A stretch of DNA of 64,000 bases from NCBI GenBank assembly GCA_932294295.1, contig OW028580.1, forward strand, positions 10,073,374 through 10,137,373. Reading direction: 5' to 3'. The notes under the pieces are model-generated. The model saw only the letters and a list, made by a program, of their open reading frames with translations, was not told the DNA's origin and ran no database searches. This document shows positions 1-11,914 of this stretch, piece after piece (position 1 is the first letter of the stretch; each line of letters begins with the position of its first letter). A program made the translations under genes and the position numbers. The DNA comes from Alitta virens. Its lineage: Eukaryota; Annelida; Polychaeta; Phyllodocida; Nereididae.

Positions 1-689
1 TGTTCACACTTTGTTTGTTTGTTTTTCACACATTTTTTGTTTGTTGTTTACACTTTGTTTGTTGTTCACACATTTTTTGGTTTATTGTTCACACTTTGTT
101 TGTTGTTCACACTTTTTTTGGTTTGTTGTTCACACATTTTTTGGTTTGTTGTTCACACTTTTTTTGGTTTGTTGTTCGCACATTTTTTGGTTTGTTGTTC
201 ACACTTTTTTTGGTTTGTTGTTCACACTTTTTTTGGTTTGTTGTTCACACATTTTTTGTTGTTCACACTTTGTTTGTTTGTTGTTCACACTTTGTTTGTT
301 GTTCACACTTTGTTTGTTTGTTGTTCACACTTTGTTTGTTGTTCACACTTTGTTTGTTTGTTGTTCACACTTTGTTTGTTTGTTGTTCACACTTTTTTTG
401 TTTGTTGTTCACACTTTGTTTGTTTGTTGTTCACACATTTTTTGTTTGTTGTTCACACTTTTTTTGGTTTCATGTTCACACTTTGTTTGTTTGTTGTTCA
501 CACATTTTTTGTTTGTTGTTTACACTTTTTTTGTTTGTTGTTCACACATTTTTTGGTTTATTGTTCACACTTTGTTTGTTTGTTGTTCACACTTTGTTTG
601 TTTGTTGTTCACACTTTGTTTGTTGTTCACACTTTGTTTGTTTGTTGTTCACACTTTTTTTGTTTGTTGTTCACACTTTTTTTGGTTAG
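1..689. repeat. Left-edge fragment of a higher-order unit
   Basis: It opens inside the array with a GTTTTTCACAC variant, then TTTACAC, GGTTTATTG and TTCGCAC variants. It ends with a TTTCATG (ATG at 472) and TTAG (TAG at 687-689) cassette of the kind found throughout region B. It has no poly-T monomer. Confidence 0.85.
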
Positions 690-1931
690 TTGTTCACACT
701 TTTTTTGTTTGTTGTTCACACTTTGTTTGTTGTTCACACTTTGTTTGTTTGTTGTTCACACTTTTTTTGTTTGTTGTTCACACTTTGTTTGTTTGTTGTT
801 CACACATTTTTTGTTTGTTGTTCACACTTTTTTTGGTTTCTTGTTCACACTTTGTTTGTTTGTTGTTCACACATTTTTTGTTTGTTGTTTACACTTTTTT
901 TGTTTGTTGTTCACACATTTTTTGGTTTATTGTTCACACTTTGTTTGTTTGTTGTTCACACTTTTTTTGGTTTGTTGTTCACACATTTTTTGGTTTGTTG
1001 TTCACACTTTTTTTGTTTGTTGTTCACACATTTTTTGTTTGTTGTTTACACTTTGTTTGTTGTTCACACTTTTTTTGGTTTGTTGTTCACACTTTTTTTG
1101 GTTTGTTGTTCACACTTTTTTTGGTTTGTTGCTCACACTTTTTTTGGTTTGTTGTTCACACTTTTTTTGGTTTGTTGTTCACACTTTGTTTGTTTGTTGT
1201 TCACACTTTTTTTGTTGTTCACACTTTGTTTGTTTGTTGTTCACACTTTTTTTGGTTTCTTGTTCACACTTTGTTTGTTTGTTGTTCACACATTTTTTGT
1301 TTGTTGTTTACACTTTTTTTGTTTGTTGTTCACACATTTTTTGTTTGTTGTTTACACTTTGTTTGTTGTTCACACTTTTTTTGGTTTGTTGTTCACACTT
1401 TTTTTGGTTTGTTGTTCACACTTTTTTTGGTTTGTTGCTCACACTTTTTTTGGTTTGTTGTTCACACTTTTTTTGGTTTGTTGTTCACACTTTGTTTGTT
1501 TGTTTTTCACACATTTTTTGTTTGTTGTTTACACTTTGTTTGTTGTTCACACATTTTTTGGTTTATTGTTCACACTTTGTTTGTTGTTCACACTTTTTTT
1601 GGTTTGTTGTTCACACATTTTTTGGTTTGTTGTTCACACTTTTTTTGGTTTGTTGTTCGCACATTTTTTGGTTTGTTGTTCACACTTTTTTTGGTTTGTT
1701 GTTCACACTTTTTTTGGTTTGTTGTTCACACTTTTTTTGTTGTTCACACTTTGTTTGTTTGTTGTTCACACTTTGTTTGTTGTTCACACTTTGTTTGTTT
1801 GTTGTTCACACTTTTTTTTTTTTTTGTTCACACTTTTTTTGGTTTGTTGTTCACACTTTTTTTGTTTGTTGTTCACACTTTGTTTGTTGTTCACACTTTG
1901 TTTGTTTGTTGTTCACACTTTTTTTGGTTAG
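690..1931. repeat. TAG-to-TAG higher-order unit, 1,242 bp
   Basis: Bounded by TTAG variants at 687-689 and 1929-1931. It has a T14 monomer at 1812-1825, with the closing TTAG 117 bp after the start of the T run. This is the short arrangement without a TTTCATG cassette, as at 4892, 9107, 50491, 54706 and 57394. From about 1,190 on it is also the start of the first 3,080-bp tandem copy. Confidence 0.85.
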
Positions 1932-4269
1932 TTGTTCACACTTTTTTTGTTTGTTGTTCACACTTTGTTTGTTGTTCACACTTTGTTTGTTTGTTGTTCA
2001 CACTTTTTTTGTTTGTTGTTCACACTTTGTTTGTTTGTTGTTCACACATTTTTTGTTTGTTGTTCACACTTTTTTTGGTTTCTTGTTCACACTTTGTTTG
2101 TTTGTTGTTCACACATTTTTTGTTTGTTGTTTACACTTTTTTTGTTTGTTGTTCACACATTTTTTGGTTTATTGTTCACACTTTGTTTGTTTGTTGTTCA
2201 CACTTTTTTTGGTTTGTTGTTCACACATTTTTTGGTTTGTTGTTCACACTTTTTTTGGTTTGTTGTTCACACTTTTTTTGGTTTGTTGTTCACACTTTTT
2301 TTGGTTTGTTGTTCACACTTTTTTTGGTTTATTGTTCACACTTTTTTTGGTTTGTTGTTCACACTTTTTTTGTTTGTTGTTCACACTTTGTTTGTTGTTC
2401 ACACTTTGTTTGTTTGTTGTTCACACTTTTTTTGTTTGTTGTTCACACTTTGTTTGTTTGTTGTTCACACATTTTTTGTTTGTTGTTCACACTTTTTTTG
2501 GTTTCTTGTTCACACTTTGTTTGTTTGTTGTTCACACATTGTTTGTTTGTTGTTTACACTTTTTTTGTTTGTTGTTCACACATTTTTTGTTTGTTGTTTA
2601 CACTTTGTTTGTTGTTCACACTTTTTTTGGTTTGTTGTTCACACTTTCTTTGGTTTGTTGTTCACACTTTTTTTGGTTTGTTGCTCACACTTTTTTTGGT
2701 TTGTTGTTCACACTTTTTTTGGTTTGTTGTTCACACTTTGTTTGTTTGTTGTTCACACATTTTTTGTTTGTTGTTTACACTTTGTTTGTTGTTCACACAT
2801 TTTTTGGTTTATTGTTCACACTTTGTTTGTTGTTCACACTTTTTTTGGTTTGTTGTTCACACATTTTTTGGTTTGTTGTTCACACTTTTTTTGGTTTGTT
2901 GTTCGCACATTTTTTGGTTTGTTGTTCACACTTTTTTTGGTTTGTTGTTCACACTTTTTTTGTTGTTCACACTTTGTTTGTTTGTTGTTCACACTTTTTT
3001 TGTTTGTTGTTCACACTTTGTTTGTTTGTTGTTCACACATTTTTTGTTTGTTGTTCACACTTTTTTTGGTTTCTTGTTCACACTTTGTTTGTTTGTTGTT
3101 CACACATTTTTTGTTTGTTGTTTACACTTTTTTTGTTTGTTGTTCACACATTTTTGTTTGTTGTTTACACTTTGTTTGTTGTTCACACTTTTTTTGGTTT
3201 GTTGTTCACACTTTTTTTGGTTTGTTGTTCACACTTTTTTTGGTTTGTTGCTCACACTTTTTTTGGTTTGTTGTTCACACTTTTTTTGGTTTGTTGTTCA
3301 CACTTTGTTTGTTTGTTGTTCACACATTTTTTGTTTGTTGTTTACACTTTGTTTGTTGTTCACACATTTTTTGGTTTATTGTTCACACTTTGTTTGTTGT
3401 TCACACTTTTTTTGGTTTGTTGTTCACACTTTTTTTGTTTGTTGTTCACACTTTTTTTGTTTGTTGTTCACACTTTTTTTGTTTGTTGTTCACACATTTT
3501 TTGGTTTATTGTTCACACTTTGTTTGTTTGTTGTTCACACTTTTTTTGGTTTGTTGTTCACACATTTTTTGGTTTGTTGTTCACACTTTTTTTGGTTTGT
3601 TGTTCACACTTTTTTTGGTTTGTTGTTCACACTTTTTTTGTTTGTTGTTCACACTTTTTTTGTTTGTTGTTCACACATTTTTTGTTTGTTGTTTACACTT
3701 TGTTTGTTGTTCACACTTTGTTTGTTTGTTGTTCACACTTTTTTTGTTTGTTGTTCACACTTTGTTTGTTTGTTGTTCACACTTTTTTTGGTTTCTTGTT
3801 CACACTTTTTTTGTTTGTTGTTCACACATTTTTTGGTTTATTGTTCACACTTTGTTTGTTTGTTGTTCACACTTTTTTTGGTTTGTTGTTCACACTTTTT
3901 TTGTTTGTTGTTCACACTTTGTTTGTTGTTCACACTTTGTTTGTTGTTCACACTTTGTTTGTTTGTTGTTCACACATTTTTTGTTTGTTGTTCACACTTT
4001 GTTTGTTTGTTGTTCACACATTTTTTGTTTGTTGTTCACACTTTTTTTTGGTTTCTTGTTCACACTTTGTTTGTTTGTTGTTCACACATTTTTTGTTTGT
4101 TGTTTACACTTTTTTTGTTTGTTGTTCACACATTTTTTGTTTGTTGTTTACACTTTGTTTGTTGTTCACACTTTTTTTGGTTTGTTGTTCACACTTTCTT
4201 TGGTTTGTTGTTCACACTTTTTTTGGTTTGTTGCTCACACTTTTTTTGGTTTGTTGTTCACACTTTGTT
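1190..4269. repeat. 3,080-bp tandem duplication, copy 1
   Basis: Aligns base for base with the following copy at an offset of exactly 3,080. Matching markers: T14 (1812/4892), TTAG (1929/5009), the TTTCTTTGG variant (C at 2648/5728), the short A+T5 monomer (A at 3150/6230) and the T8 run (4042/7122). The offset starts near 1,190 and stops near 4,262, so one full unit is repeated once. A hybrid monomer with TTTGTTTGG at about 4,256-4,278 sits at the junction. Confidence 0.88.
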
Positions 4270-5011
4270 TGGTTTGTTGTTCACACTTTTTTTGTTGTTC
4301 ACACTTTGTTTGTTTGTTGTTCACACTTTTTTTGGTTTCTTGTTCACACTTTGTTTGTTTGTTGTTCACACATTTTTTGTTTGTTGTTTACACTTTTTTT
4401 GTTTGTTGTTCACACATTTTTTGTTTGTTGTTTACACTTTGTTTGTTGTTCACACTTTTTTTGGTTTGTTGTTCACACTTTTTTTGGTTTGTTGTTCACA
4501 CTTTTTTTGGTTTGTTGCTCACACTTTTTTTGGTTTGTTGTTCACACTTTTTTTGGTTTGTTGTTCACACTTTGTTTGTTTGTTTTTCACACATTTTTTG
4601 TTTGTTGTTTACACTTTGTTTGTTGTTCACACATTTTTTGGTTTATTGTTCACACTTTGTTTGTTGTTCACACTTTTTTTGGTTTGTTGTTCACACATTT
4701 TTTGGTTTGTTGTTCACACTTTTTTTGGTTTGTTGTTCGCACATTTTTTGGTTTGTTGTTCACACTTTTTTTGGTTTGTTGTTCACACTTTTTTTGGTTT
4801 GTTGTTCACACTTTTTTTGTTGTTCACACTTTGTTTGTTTGTTGTTCACACTTTGTTTGTTGTTCACACTTTGTTTGTTTGTTGTTCACACTTTTTTTTT
4901 TTTTTGTTCACACTTTTTTTGGTTTGTTGTTCACACTTTTTTTGTTTGTTGTTCACACTTTGTTTGTTGTTCACACTTTGTTTGTTTGTTGTTCACACTT
5001 TTTTTGGTTAG
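1932..5011. repeat. TAG-to-TAG interval, 3,080 bp
   Basis: The interval between TTAG marks equals the local tandem period. It contains two TTTCTTTGG marks (C at 2648 and 4198) 1,550 bp apart, showing that the 3,080-bp unit carries parts of two 1.55-kb units. T14 is at 4892-4905. Confidence 0.85.
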
Positions 5012-7345
5012 TTGTTCACACTTTTTTTGTTTGTTGTTCACACTTTGTTTGTTGTTCACACTTTGTTTGTTTGTTGTTCACACTTTTTTTGTTTGTTGTT
5101 CACACTTTGTTTGTTTGTTGTTCACACATTTTTTGTTTGTTGTTCACACTTTTCTTGGTTTCTTGTTCACACTTTGTTTGTTTGTTGTTCACACATTTTT
5201 TGTTTGTTGTTTACACTTTTTTTGTTTGTTGTTCACACATTTTTTGGTTTATTGTTCACACTTTGTTTGTTTGTTGTTCACACTTTTTTTGGTTTGTTGT
5301 TCACACATTTTTTGGTTTGTTGTTCACACTTTTTTTGGTTTGTTGTTCACACTTTTTTTGGTTTGTTGTTCACACTTTTTTTGGTTTGTTGTTCACACTT
5401 TTTTTGGTTTATTGTTCACACTTTTTTTGGTTTGTTGTTCACACTTTTTTTGTTTGTTGTTCACACTTTGTTTGTTGTTCACACTTTGTTTGTTTGTTGT
5501 TCACACTTTTTTTGTTTGTTGTTCACACTTTGTTTGTTTGTTGTTCACACATTTTTTGTTTGTTGTTCACACTTTTTTTGGTTTCTTGTTCACACTTTGT
5601 TTGTTTGTTGTTCACACATTGTTTGTTTGTTGTTTACACTTTTTTTGTTTGTTGTTCACACATTTTTTGTTTGTTGTTTACACTTTGTTTGTTGTTCACA
5701 CTTTTTTTGGTTTGTTGTTCACACTTTCTTTGGTTTGTTGTTCACACTTTTTTTGGTTTGTTGCTCACACTTTTTTTGGTTTGTTGTTCGCACTTTTTTT
5801 GGTTTGTTGTTCACACTTTGTTTGTTTGTTGTTCACACATTTTTTGTTTGTTGTTTACACTTTGTTTGTTGTTCACACATTTTTTGGTTTATTGTTCACA
5901 CTTTGTTTGTTGTTCACACTTTTTTTGGTTTGTTGTTCACACATTTTTTGGTTTGTTGTTCACACTTTTTTTGGTTTGTTGTTCGCACATTTTTTGGTTT
6001 GTTGTTCACACTTTTTTTGGTTTGTTGTTCACACTTTTTTTGTTGTTCACACTTTGTTTGTTTGTTGTTCACACTTTTTTTGTTTGTTGTTCACACTTTG
6101 TTTGTTTGTTGTTCACACATTTTTTGTTTGTTGTTCACACTTTTTTTGGTTTCTTGTTCACACTTTGTTTGTTTGTTGTTCACACATTTTTTGTTTGTTG
6201 TTTACACTTTTTTTGTTTGTTGTTCACACATTTTTGTTTGTTGTTTACACTTTGTTTGTTGTTCACACTTTTTTTGGTTTGTTGTTCACACTTTTTTTGG
6301 TTTGTTGTTCACACTTTTTTTGGTTTGTTGCTCACACTTTTTTTGGTTTGTTGTTCACACTTTTTTTGGTTTGTTGTTCACACTTTGTTTGTTTGTTGTT
6401 CACACATTTTTTGTTTGTTGTTTACACTTTGTTTGTTGTTCACACATTTTTTGGTTTATTGTTCACACTTTGTTTGTTGTTCACACTTTTTTTGGTTTGT
6501 TGTTCACACTTTTTTTGTTTGTTGTTCACACTTTTTTTGTTTGTTGTTCACACTTTTTTTGTTTGTTGTTCACACATTTTTTGGTTTATTGTTCACACTT
6601 TGTTTGTTTGTTGTTCACACTTTTTTTGGTTTGTTGTTCACACATTTTTTGGTTTGTTGTTCACACTTTTTTTGGTTTGTTGTTCACACTTTTTTTGGTT
6701 TGTTGTTCACACTTTTTTTGTTTGTTGTTCACACTTTTTTTGTTTGTTGTTCACACATTTTTTGTTTGTTGTTTACACTTTGTTTGTTGTTCACACTTTG
6801 TTTGTTTGTTGTTCACACTTTTTTTGTTTGTTGTTCACACTTTGTTTGTTTGTTGTTCACACTTTTTTTGGTTTCTTGTTCACACTTTTTTTGTTTGTTG
6901 TTCACACATTTTTTGGTTTATTGTTCACACTTTGTTTGTTTGTTGTTCACACTTTTTTTGGTTTGTTGTTCACACTTTTTTTGTTTGTTGTTCACACTTT
7001 GTTTGTTGTTCACACTTTGTTTGTTGTTCACACTTTGTTTGTTTGTTGTTCACACATTTTTTGTTTGTTGTTCACACTTTGTTTGTTTGTTGTTCACACA
7101 TTTTTTGTTTGTTGTACACACTTTTTTTTGGTTTCTTGTTCACACTTTGTTTGTTTGTTGTTCACACATTTTTTGTTTGTTGTTTACACTTTTTTTGTTT
7201 GTTGTTCACACATTTTTTGTTTGTTGTTTACACTTTGTTTGTTGTTCACACTTTTTTTGGTTTGTTGTTCACACTTTCTTTGGTTTGTTGTTCACACTTT
7301 TTTTGGTTTGTTGCTCACACTTTTTTTGGTTTGTTGTTCACACTT
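4270..7345. repeat. 3,080-bp tandem duplication, copy 2
   Basis: Head-to-tail partner of 1,190-4,269. Differences seen against copy 1 include TTTTCTTGG at about 5,147-5,155 (T7GG in copy 1), TTCGCAC at about 5,788-5,794 (TTCACAC in copy 1) and GTACACAC at about 7,115 (GTTCACAC in copy 1). All three lie within the 14-kb segment copied again at the right of the window; the 5,790 change is absent there, while the TTTTCTTGG and GTACACAC changes are present. Confidence 0.86.
5580..7129. repeat. 1,550-bp tandem unit, first
   Basis: Offset 1,550 to the next unit, anchored by TTTCTTTGG (5728/7278) and A+T5 (6230/7780). One clear difference is CACATTGTTTG at about 5,617 against CACA+T6+G in the second unit. 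Confidence 0.83.
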
Positions 7346-8679
7346 TTTTTGGTTTGTTGTTCACACTTTGTTTGTTTGTTGTTCACACATTTTTTGTTTG
7401 TTGTTTACACTTTGTTTGTTGTTCACACATTTTTTGGTTTATTGTTCACACTTTGTTTGTTGTTCACACTTTTTTTGGTTTGTTGTTCACACATTTTTTG
7501 GTTTGTTGTTCACACTTTTTTTGGTTTGTTGTTCGCACATTTTTTGGTTTGTTGTTCACACTTTTTTTGGTTTGTTGTTCACACTTTTTTTGTTGTTCAC
7601 ACTTTGTTTGTTTGTTGTTCACACTTTTTTTGTTTGTTGTTCACACTTTGTTTGTTTGTTGTTCACACATTTTTTGTTTGTTGTTCACACTTTTTTTGGT
7701 TTCTTGTTCACACTTTGTTTGTTTGTTGTTCACACATTTTTTGTTTGTTGTTTACACTTTTTTTGTTTGTTGTTCACACATTTTTGTTTGTTGTTTACAC
7801 TTTGTTTGTTGTTCACACTTTTTTTGGTTTGTTGTTCACACTTTTTTTGGTTTGTTGTTCACACTTTTTTTGGTTTGTTGCTCACACTTTTTTTGGTTTG
7901 TTGTTCACACTTTTTTTGGTTTGTTGTTCACACTTTGTTTGTTTGTTGTTCACACATTTTTTGTTTGTTGTTTACACTTTGTTTGTTGTTCACACATTTT
8001 TTGGTTTATTGTTCACACTTTGTTTGTTGTTCACACTTTTTTTGGTTTGTTGTTCACACTTTTTTTGTTTGTTGTTCACACTTTTTTTGTTTGTTGTTCA
8101 CACTTTTTTTGTTTGTTGTTCACACATTTTTTGGTTTATTGTTCACACTTTGTTTGTTTGTTGTTCACACTTTTTTTGGTTTGTTGTTCACACATTTTTT
8201 GGTTTGTTGTTCACACTTTTTTTGGTTTGTTGTTCACACTTTTTTTGGTTTGTTGTTCACACTTTTTTTGTTTGTTGTTCACACTTTTTTTGTTTGTTGT
8301 TCACACATTTTTTGTTTGTTGTTTACACTTTGTTTGTTGTTCACACTTTGTTTGTTTGTTGTTCACACTTTTTTTGTTTGTTGTTCACACTTTGTTTGTT
8401 TGTTGTTCACACTTTTTTTGGTTTCTTGTTCACACATTTTTTGTTTGTTGTTCACACATTTTTTGGTTTATTGTTCACACTTTGTTTGTTTGTTGTTCAC
8501 ACTTTTTTTGGTTTGTTGTTCACACTTTTTTTGTTTGTTGTTCACACTTTGTTTGTTGTTCACACTTTGTTTGTTGTTCACACTTTGTTTGTTTGTTGTT
8601 CACACATTTTTTGTTTGTTGTTCACACTTTGTTTGTTTGTTGTTCACACATTTTTTGTTTGTTGTTCACACTTTTTTTT
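7130..8679. repeat. 1,550-bp tandem unit, second
   Basis: Both ends carry the T8+GG+TTTCTTG mark (T8 at 7122-7129 and 8672-8679). The match with offset 1,550 continues to about 8,778, where TTTACAC is replaced by TTCACAC and the unit sequence changes. Confidence 0.83.
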
Positions 8680-9226
8680 GGTTTCTTGTTCACACTTTGT
8701 TTGTTTGTTGTTCACACATTTTTTGTTTGTTGTTTACACTTTTTTTGTTTGTTGTTCACACATTTTTTGTTTGTTGTTCACACATTTTTTGTTTGTTGTT
8801 CACACTTTTTTTGGTTTCTTGTTCACACTTTGTTTGTTTGTTGTTCACACATTTTTTGTTTGTTGTTTACACTTTTTTTGTTTGTTGTTCACACATTTTT
8901 TGTTTGTTGTTTACACTTTGTTTGTTGTTCACACTTTTTTTGGTTTGTTGTTCACACTTTTTTTGGTTTGTTGTTCACACTTTTTTTGGTTTGTTGTTCA
9001 CACTTTTTTTGGTTTGTTGTTCACACTTTTTTTGTTGTTCACACTTTGTTTGTTTGTTGTTCACACTTTGTTTGTTGTTCACACTTTGTTTGTTTGTTGT
9101 TCACACTTTTTTTTTTTTTTGTTCACACTTTTTTTGGTTTGTTGTTCACACTTTTTTTGTTTGTTGTTCACACTTTGTTTGTTGTTCACACTTTGTTTGT
9201 TTGTTGTTCACACTTTTTTTGGTTAG

Positions 9227-11914
9227 TTGTTCACACTTTTTTTGTTTGTTGTTCACACTTTGTTTGTTGTTCACACTTTGTTTGTTTGTTGTTCACACTT
9301 TTTTTGTTTGTTGTTCACACTTTGTTTGTTTGTTGTTCACACATTTTTTGTTTGTTGTTCACACTTTTTTTGGTTTCTTGTTCACACTTTGTTTGTTTGT
9401 TGTTCACACATTTTTTGTTTGTTGTTTACACTTTTTTTGTTTGTTGTTCACACATTTTTTGGTTTATTGTTCACACTTTGTTTGTTTGTTGTTCACACTT
9501 TTTTTGGTTTGTTGTTCACACATTTTTTGGTTTGTTGTTCACACTTTTTTTGGTTTGTTGTTCACACTTTTTTTGGTTTGTTGTTCACACTTTTTTTGGT
9601 TTGTTGTTCACACTTTTTTTGGTTTATTGTTCACACTTTTTTTGGTTTGTTGTTCACACTTTTTTGTTTGTTGTTCACACTTTGTTTGTTGTTCACACTT
9701 TGTTTGTTTGTTGTTCACACTTTTTTTGTTTGTTGTTCACACTTTGTTTGTTTGTTGTTCACACATTTTTTGTTTGTTGTTCACACTTTTTTTGGTTTCT
9801 TGTTCACACATTGTTTGTTTGTTGTTTACACTTTTTTTGTTTGTTGTTCACACATTTTTTGTTTGTTGTTTACACTTTGTTTGTTGTTCACACTTTTTTT
9901 GGTTTGTTGTTCACACTTTCTTTGGTTTGTTGTTCACACTTTTTTTGGTTTGTTGCTCACACTTTTTTTGGTTTGTTGTTCACACTTTTTTTGGTTTGTT
10001 GTTCACACTTTGTTTGTTTGTTGTTCACACATTTTTTGTTTGTTGTTTACACTTTGTTTGTTGTTCACACATTTTTTGGTTTATTGTTCACACTTTGTTT
10101 GTTGTTCACACTTTTTTTGGTTTGTTGTTCACACATTTTTTGGTTTGTTGTTCACACTTTTTTTGGTTTGTTGTTCGCACATTTTTTGGTTTGTTGTTCA
10201 CACTTTTTTTGGTTTGTTGTTCACACTTTTTTTGTTGTTCACACTTTGTTTGTTTGTTGTTCACACTTTTTTTGTTTGTTGTTCACACTTTGTTTGTTTG
10301 TTGTTCACACATTTTTTGTTTGTTGTTCACACTTTTTTTGGTTTCTTGTTCACACTTTGTTTGTTTGTTGTTCACACATTTTTTGTTTGTTGTTTACACT
10401 TTTTTTGTTTGTTGTTCACACATTTTTGTTTGTTGTTTACACTTTGTTTGTTGTTCACACTTTTTTTGGTTTGTTGTTCACACTTTTTTTGGTTTGTTGT
10501 TCACACTTTTTTTGGTTTGTTGCTCACACTTTTTTTGGTTTGTTGTTCACACTTTTTTTGGTTTGTTGTTCACACTTTGTTTGTTTGTTGTTCACACATT
10601 TTTTGTTTGTTGTTTACACTTTGTTTGTTGTTCACACATTTTTTGGTTTATTGTTCACACTTTGTTTGTTGTTCACACTTTTTTTGGTTTGTTGTTCACA
10701 CTTTTTTTGTTTGTTGTTCACACTTTTTTTGTTTGTTGTTCACACTTTTTTTGTTTGTTGTTCACACATTTTTTGGTTTATTGTTCACACTTTGTTTGTT
10801 TGTTGTTCACACTTTTTTTGGTTTGTTGTTCACACATTTTTTGGTTTGTTGTTCACACTTTTTTTGGTTTGTTGTTCACACTTTTTTTGGTTTGTTGTTC
10901 ACACTTTTTTTGTTTGTTGTTCACACTTTTTTTGTTTGTTGTTCACACATTTTTTGTTTGTTGTTTACACTTTGTTTGTTGTTCACACTTTGTTTGTTTG
11001 TTGTTCACACTTTTTTTGTTTGTTGTTCACACTTTGTTTGTTTGTTGTTCACACTTTTTTTGGTTTCTTGTTCACACTTTTTTTGTTTGTTGTTCACACA
11101 TTTTTTGGTTTATTGTTCACACTTTGTTTGTTTGTTGTTCACACTTTTTTTGGTTTGTTGTTCACACTTTTTTTGTTTGTTGTTCACACTTTGTTTGTTG
11201 TTCACACTTTGTTTGTTGTTCACACTTTGTTTGTTTGTTGTTCACACATTTTTTGTTTGTTGTTCACACTTTGTTTGTTTGTTGTTCACACATTTTTTGT
11301 TTGTTGTTCACACTTTTTTTTGGTTTCTTGTTCACACTTTGTTTGTTTGTTGTTCACACATTTTTTGTTTGTTGTTTACACTTTTTTTGTTTGTTGTTCA
11401 CACATTTTTTGTTTGTTGTTCACACATTTTTTGTTTGTTGTTCACACTTTTTTTGGTTTCTTGTTCACACTTTGTTTGTTTGTTGTTCACACATTTTTTG
11501 TTTGTTGTTTACACTTTTTTTGTTTGTTGTTCACACATTTTTTGTTTGTTGTTTACACTTTGTTTGTTGTTCACACTTTTTTTGGTTTGTTGTTCACACT
11601 TTTTTTGGTTTGTTGTTCACACTTTTTTTGGTTTGTTGTTCACACTTTTTTTGGTTTGTTGTTCACACTTTTTTTGGTTTGTTGTTCACACTTTTTTTGG
11701 TTTGTTGTTCACACTTTTTTTGTTGTTCACACTTTGTTTGTTTGTTGTTCACACTTTGTTTGTTGTTCACACTTTGTTTGTTTGTTGTTCACACTTTTTT
11801 TTTTTTTTGTTCACACTTTTTTTGGTTTGTTGTTCACACTTTTTTTGTTTGTTGTTCACACTTTGTTTGTTGTTCACACTTTGTTTGTTTGTTGTTCACA
11901 CTTTTTTTGGTTTG
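9227..11914. repeat. 2,688-bp higher-order unit
   Basis: Starts after TTAG at 9,224-9,226 and ends 117 bp beyond the start of a T14 run (11,795-11,808), where TTTG stands in place of the expected TTAG. The duplicate of this position (57,511-57,513) does carry TAG. An internal one-base loss gives T6 at 9,660-9,665 and is shared with 55,259-55,264. Marks: TTTCTTTGG C at 9920, A+T5 at 10,422. Confidence 0.85.

Larger units (their letters stand above)
5012..9226. repeat. TAG-to-TAG interval, 4,215 bp
   Basis: Same length and content as 50,611-54,825. It equals a 2.67-kb unit plus one additional 1,550-bp tandem unit (TTTCTTTGG C at 5728 and 7278; short A+T5 monomer at 6230 and 7780). T14 is at 9107-9120. 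Confidence 0.87.

Noticed and set aside
472..689. TTTCATG...TTAG as a conserved small ORF
   Set aside because: The ATG-to-TAG distance is 215 bp in all copies, so the TAG is not in the frame of the ATG, and there is no ribosome-binding or Kozak-like context.
1501..1510. TTTTTCACA in GTTTTTCACAC monomers as DnaA boxes (relaxed TTWTNCACA)
   Set aside because: It fits the relaxed motif, but it arises from one G-to-T change in a satellite monomer; there is no dnaA, AT-rich unwinding region or bacterial gene content nearby.
1812..1825. Poly-T runs as rho-independent terminators or Pol III terminators
   Set aside because: No GC-rich hairpin precedes them and there is no Pol III gene; the runs fit mutated monomers at fixed higher-order positions.
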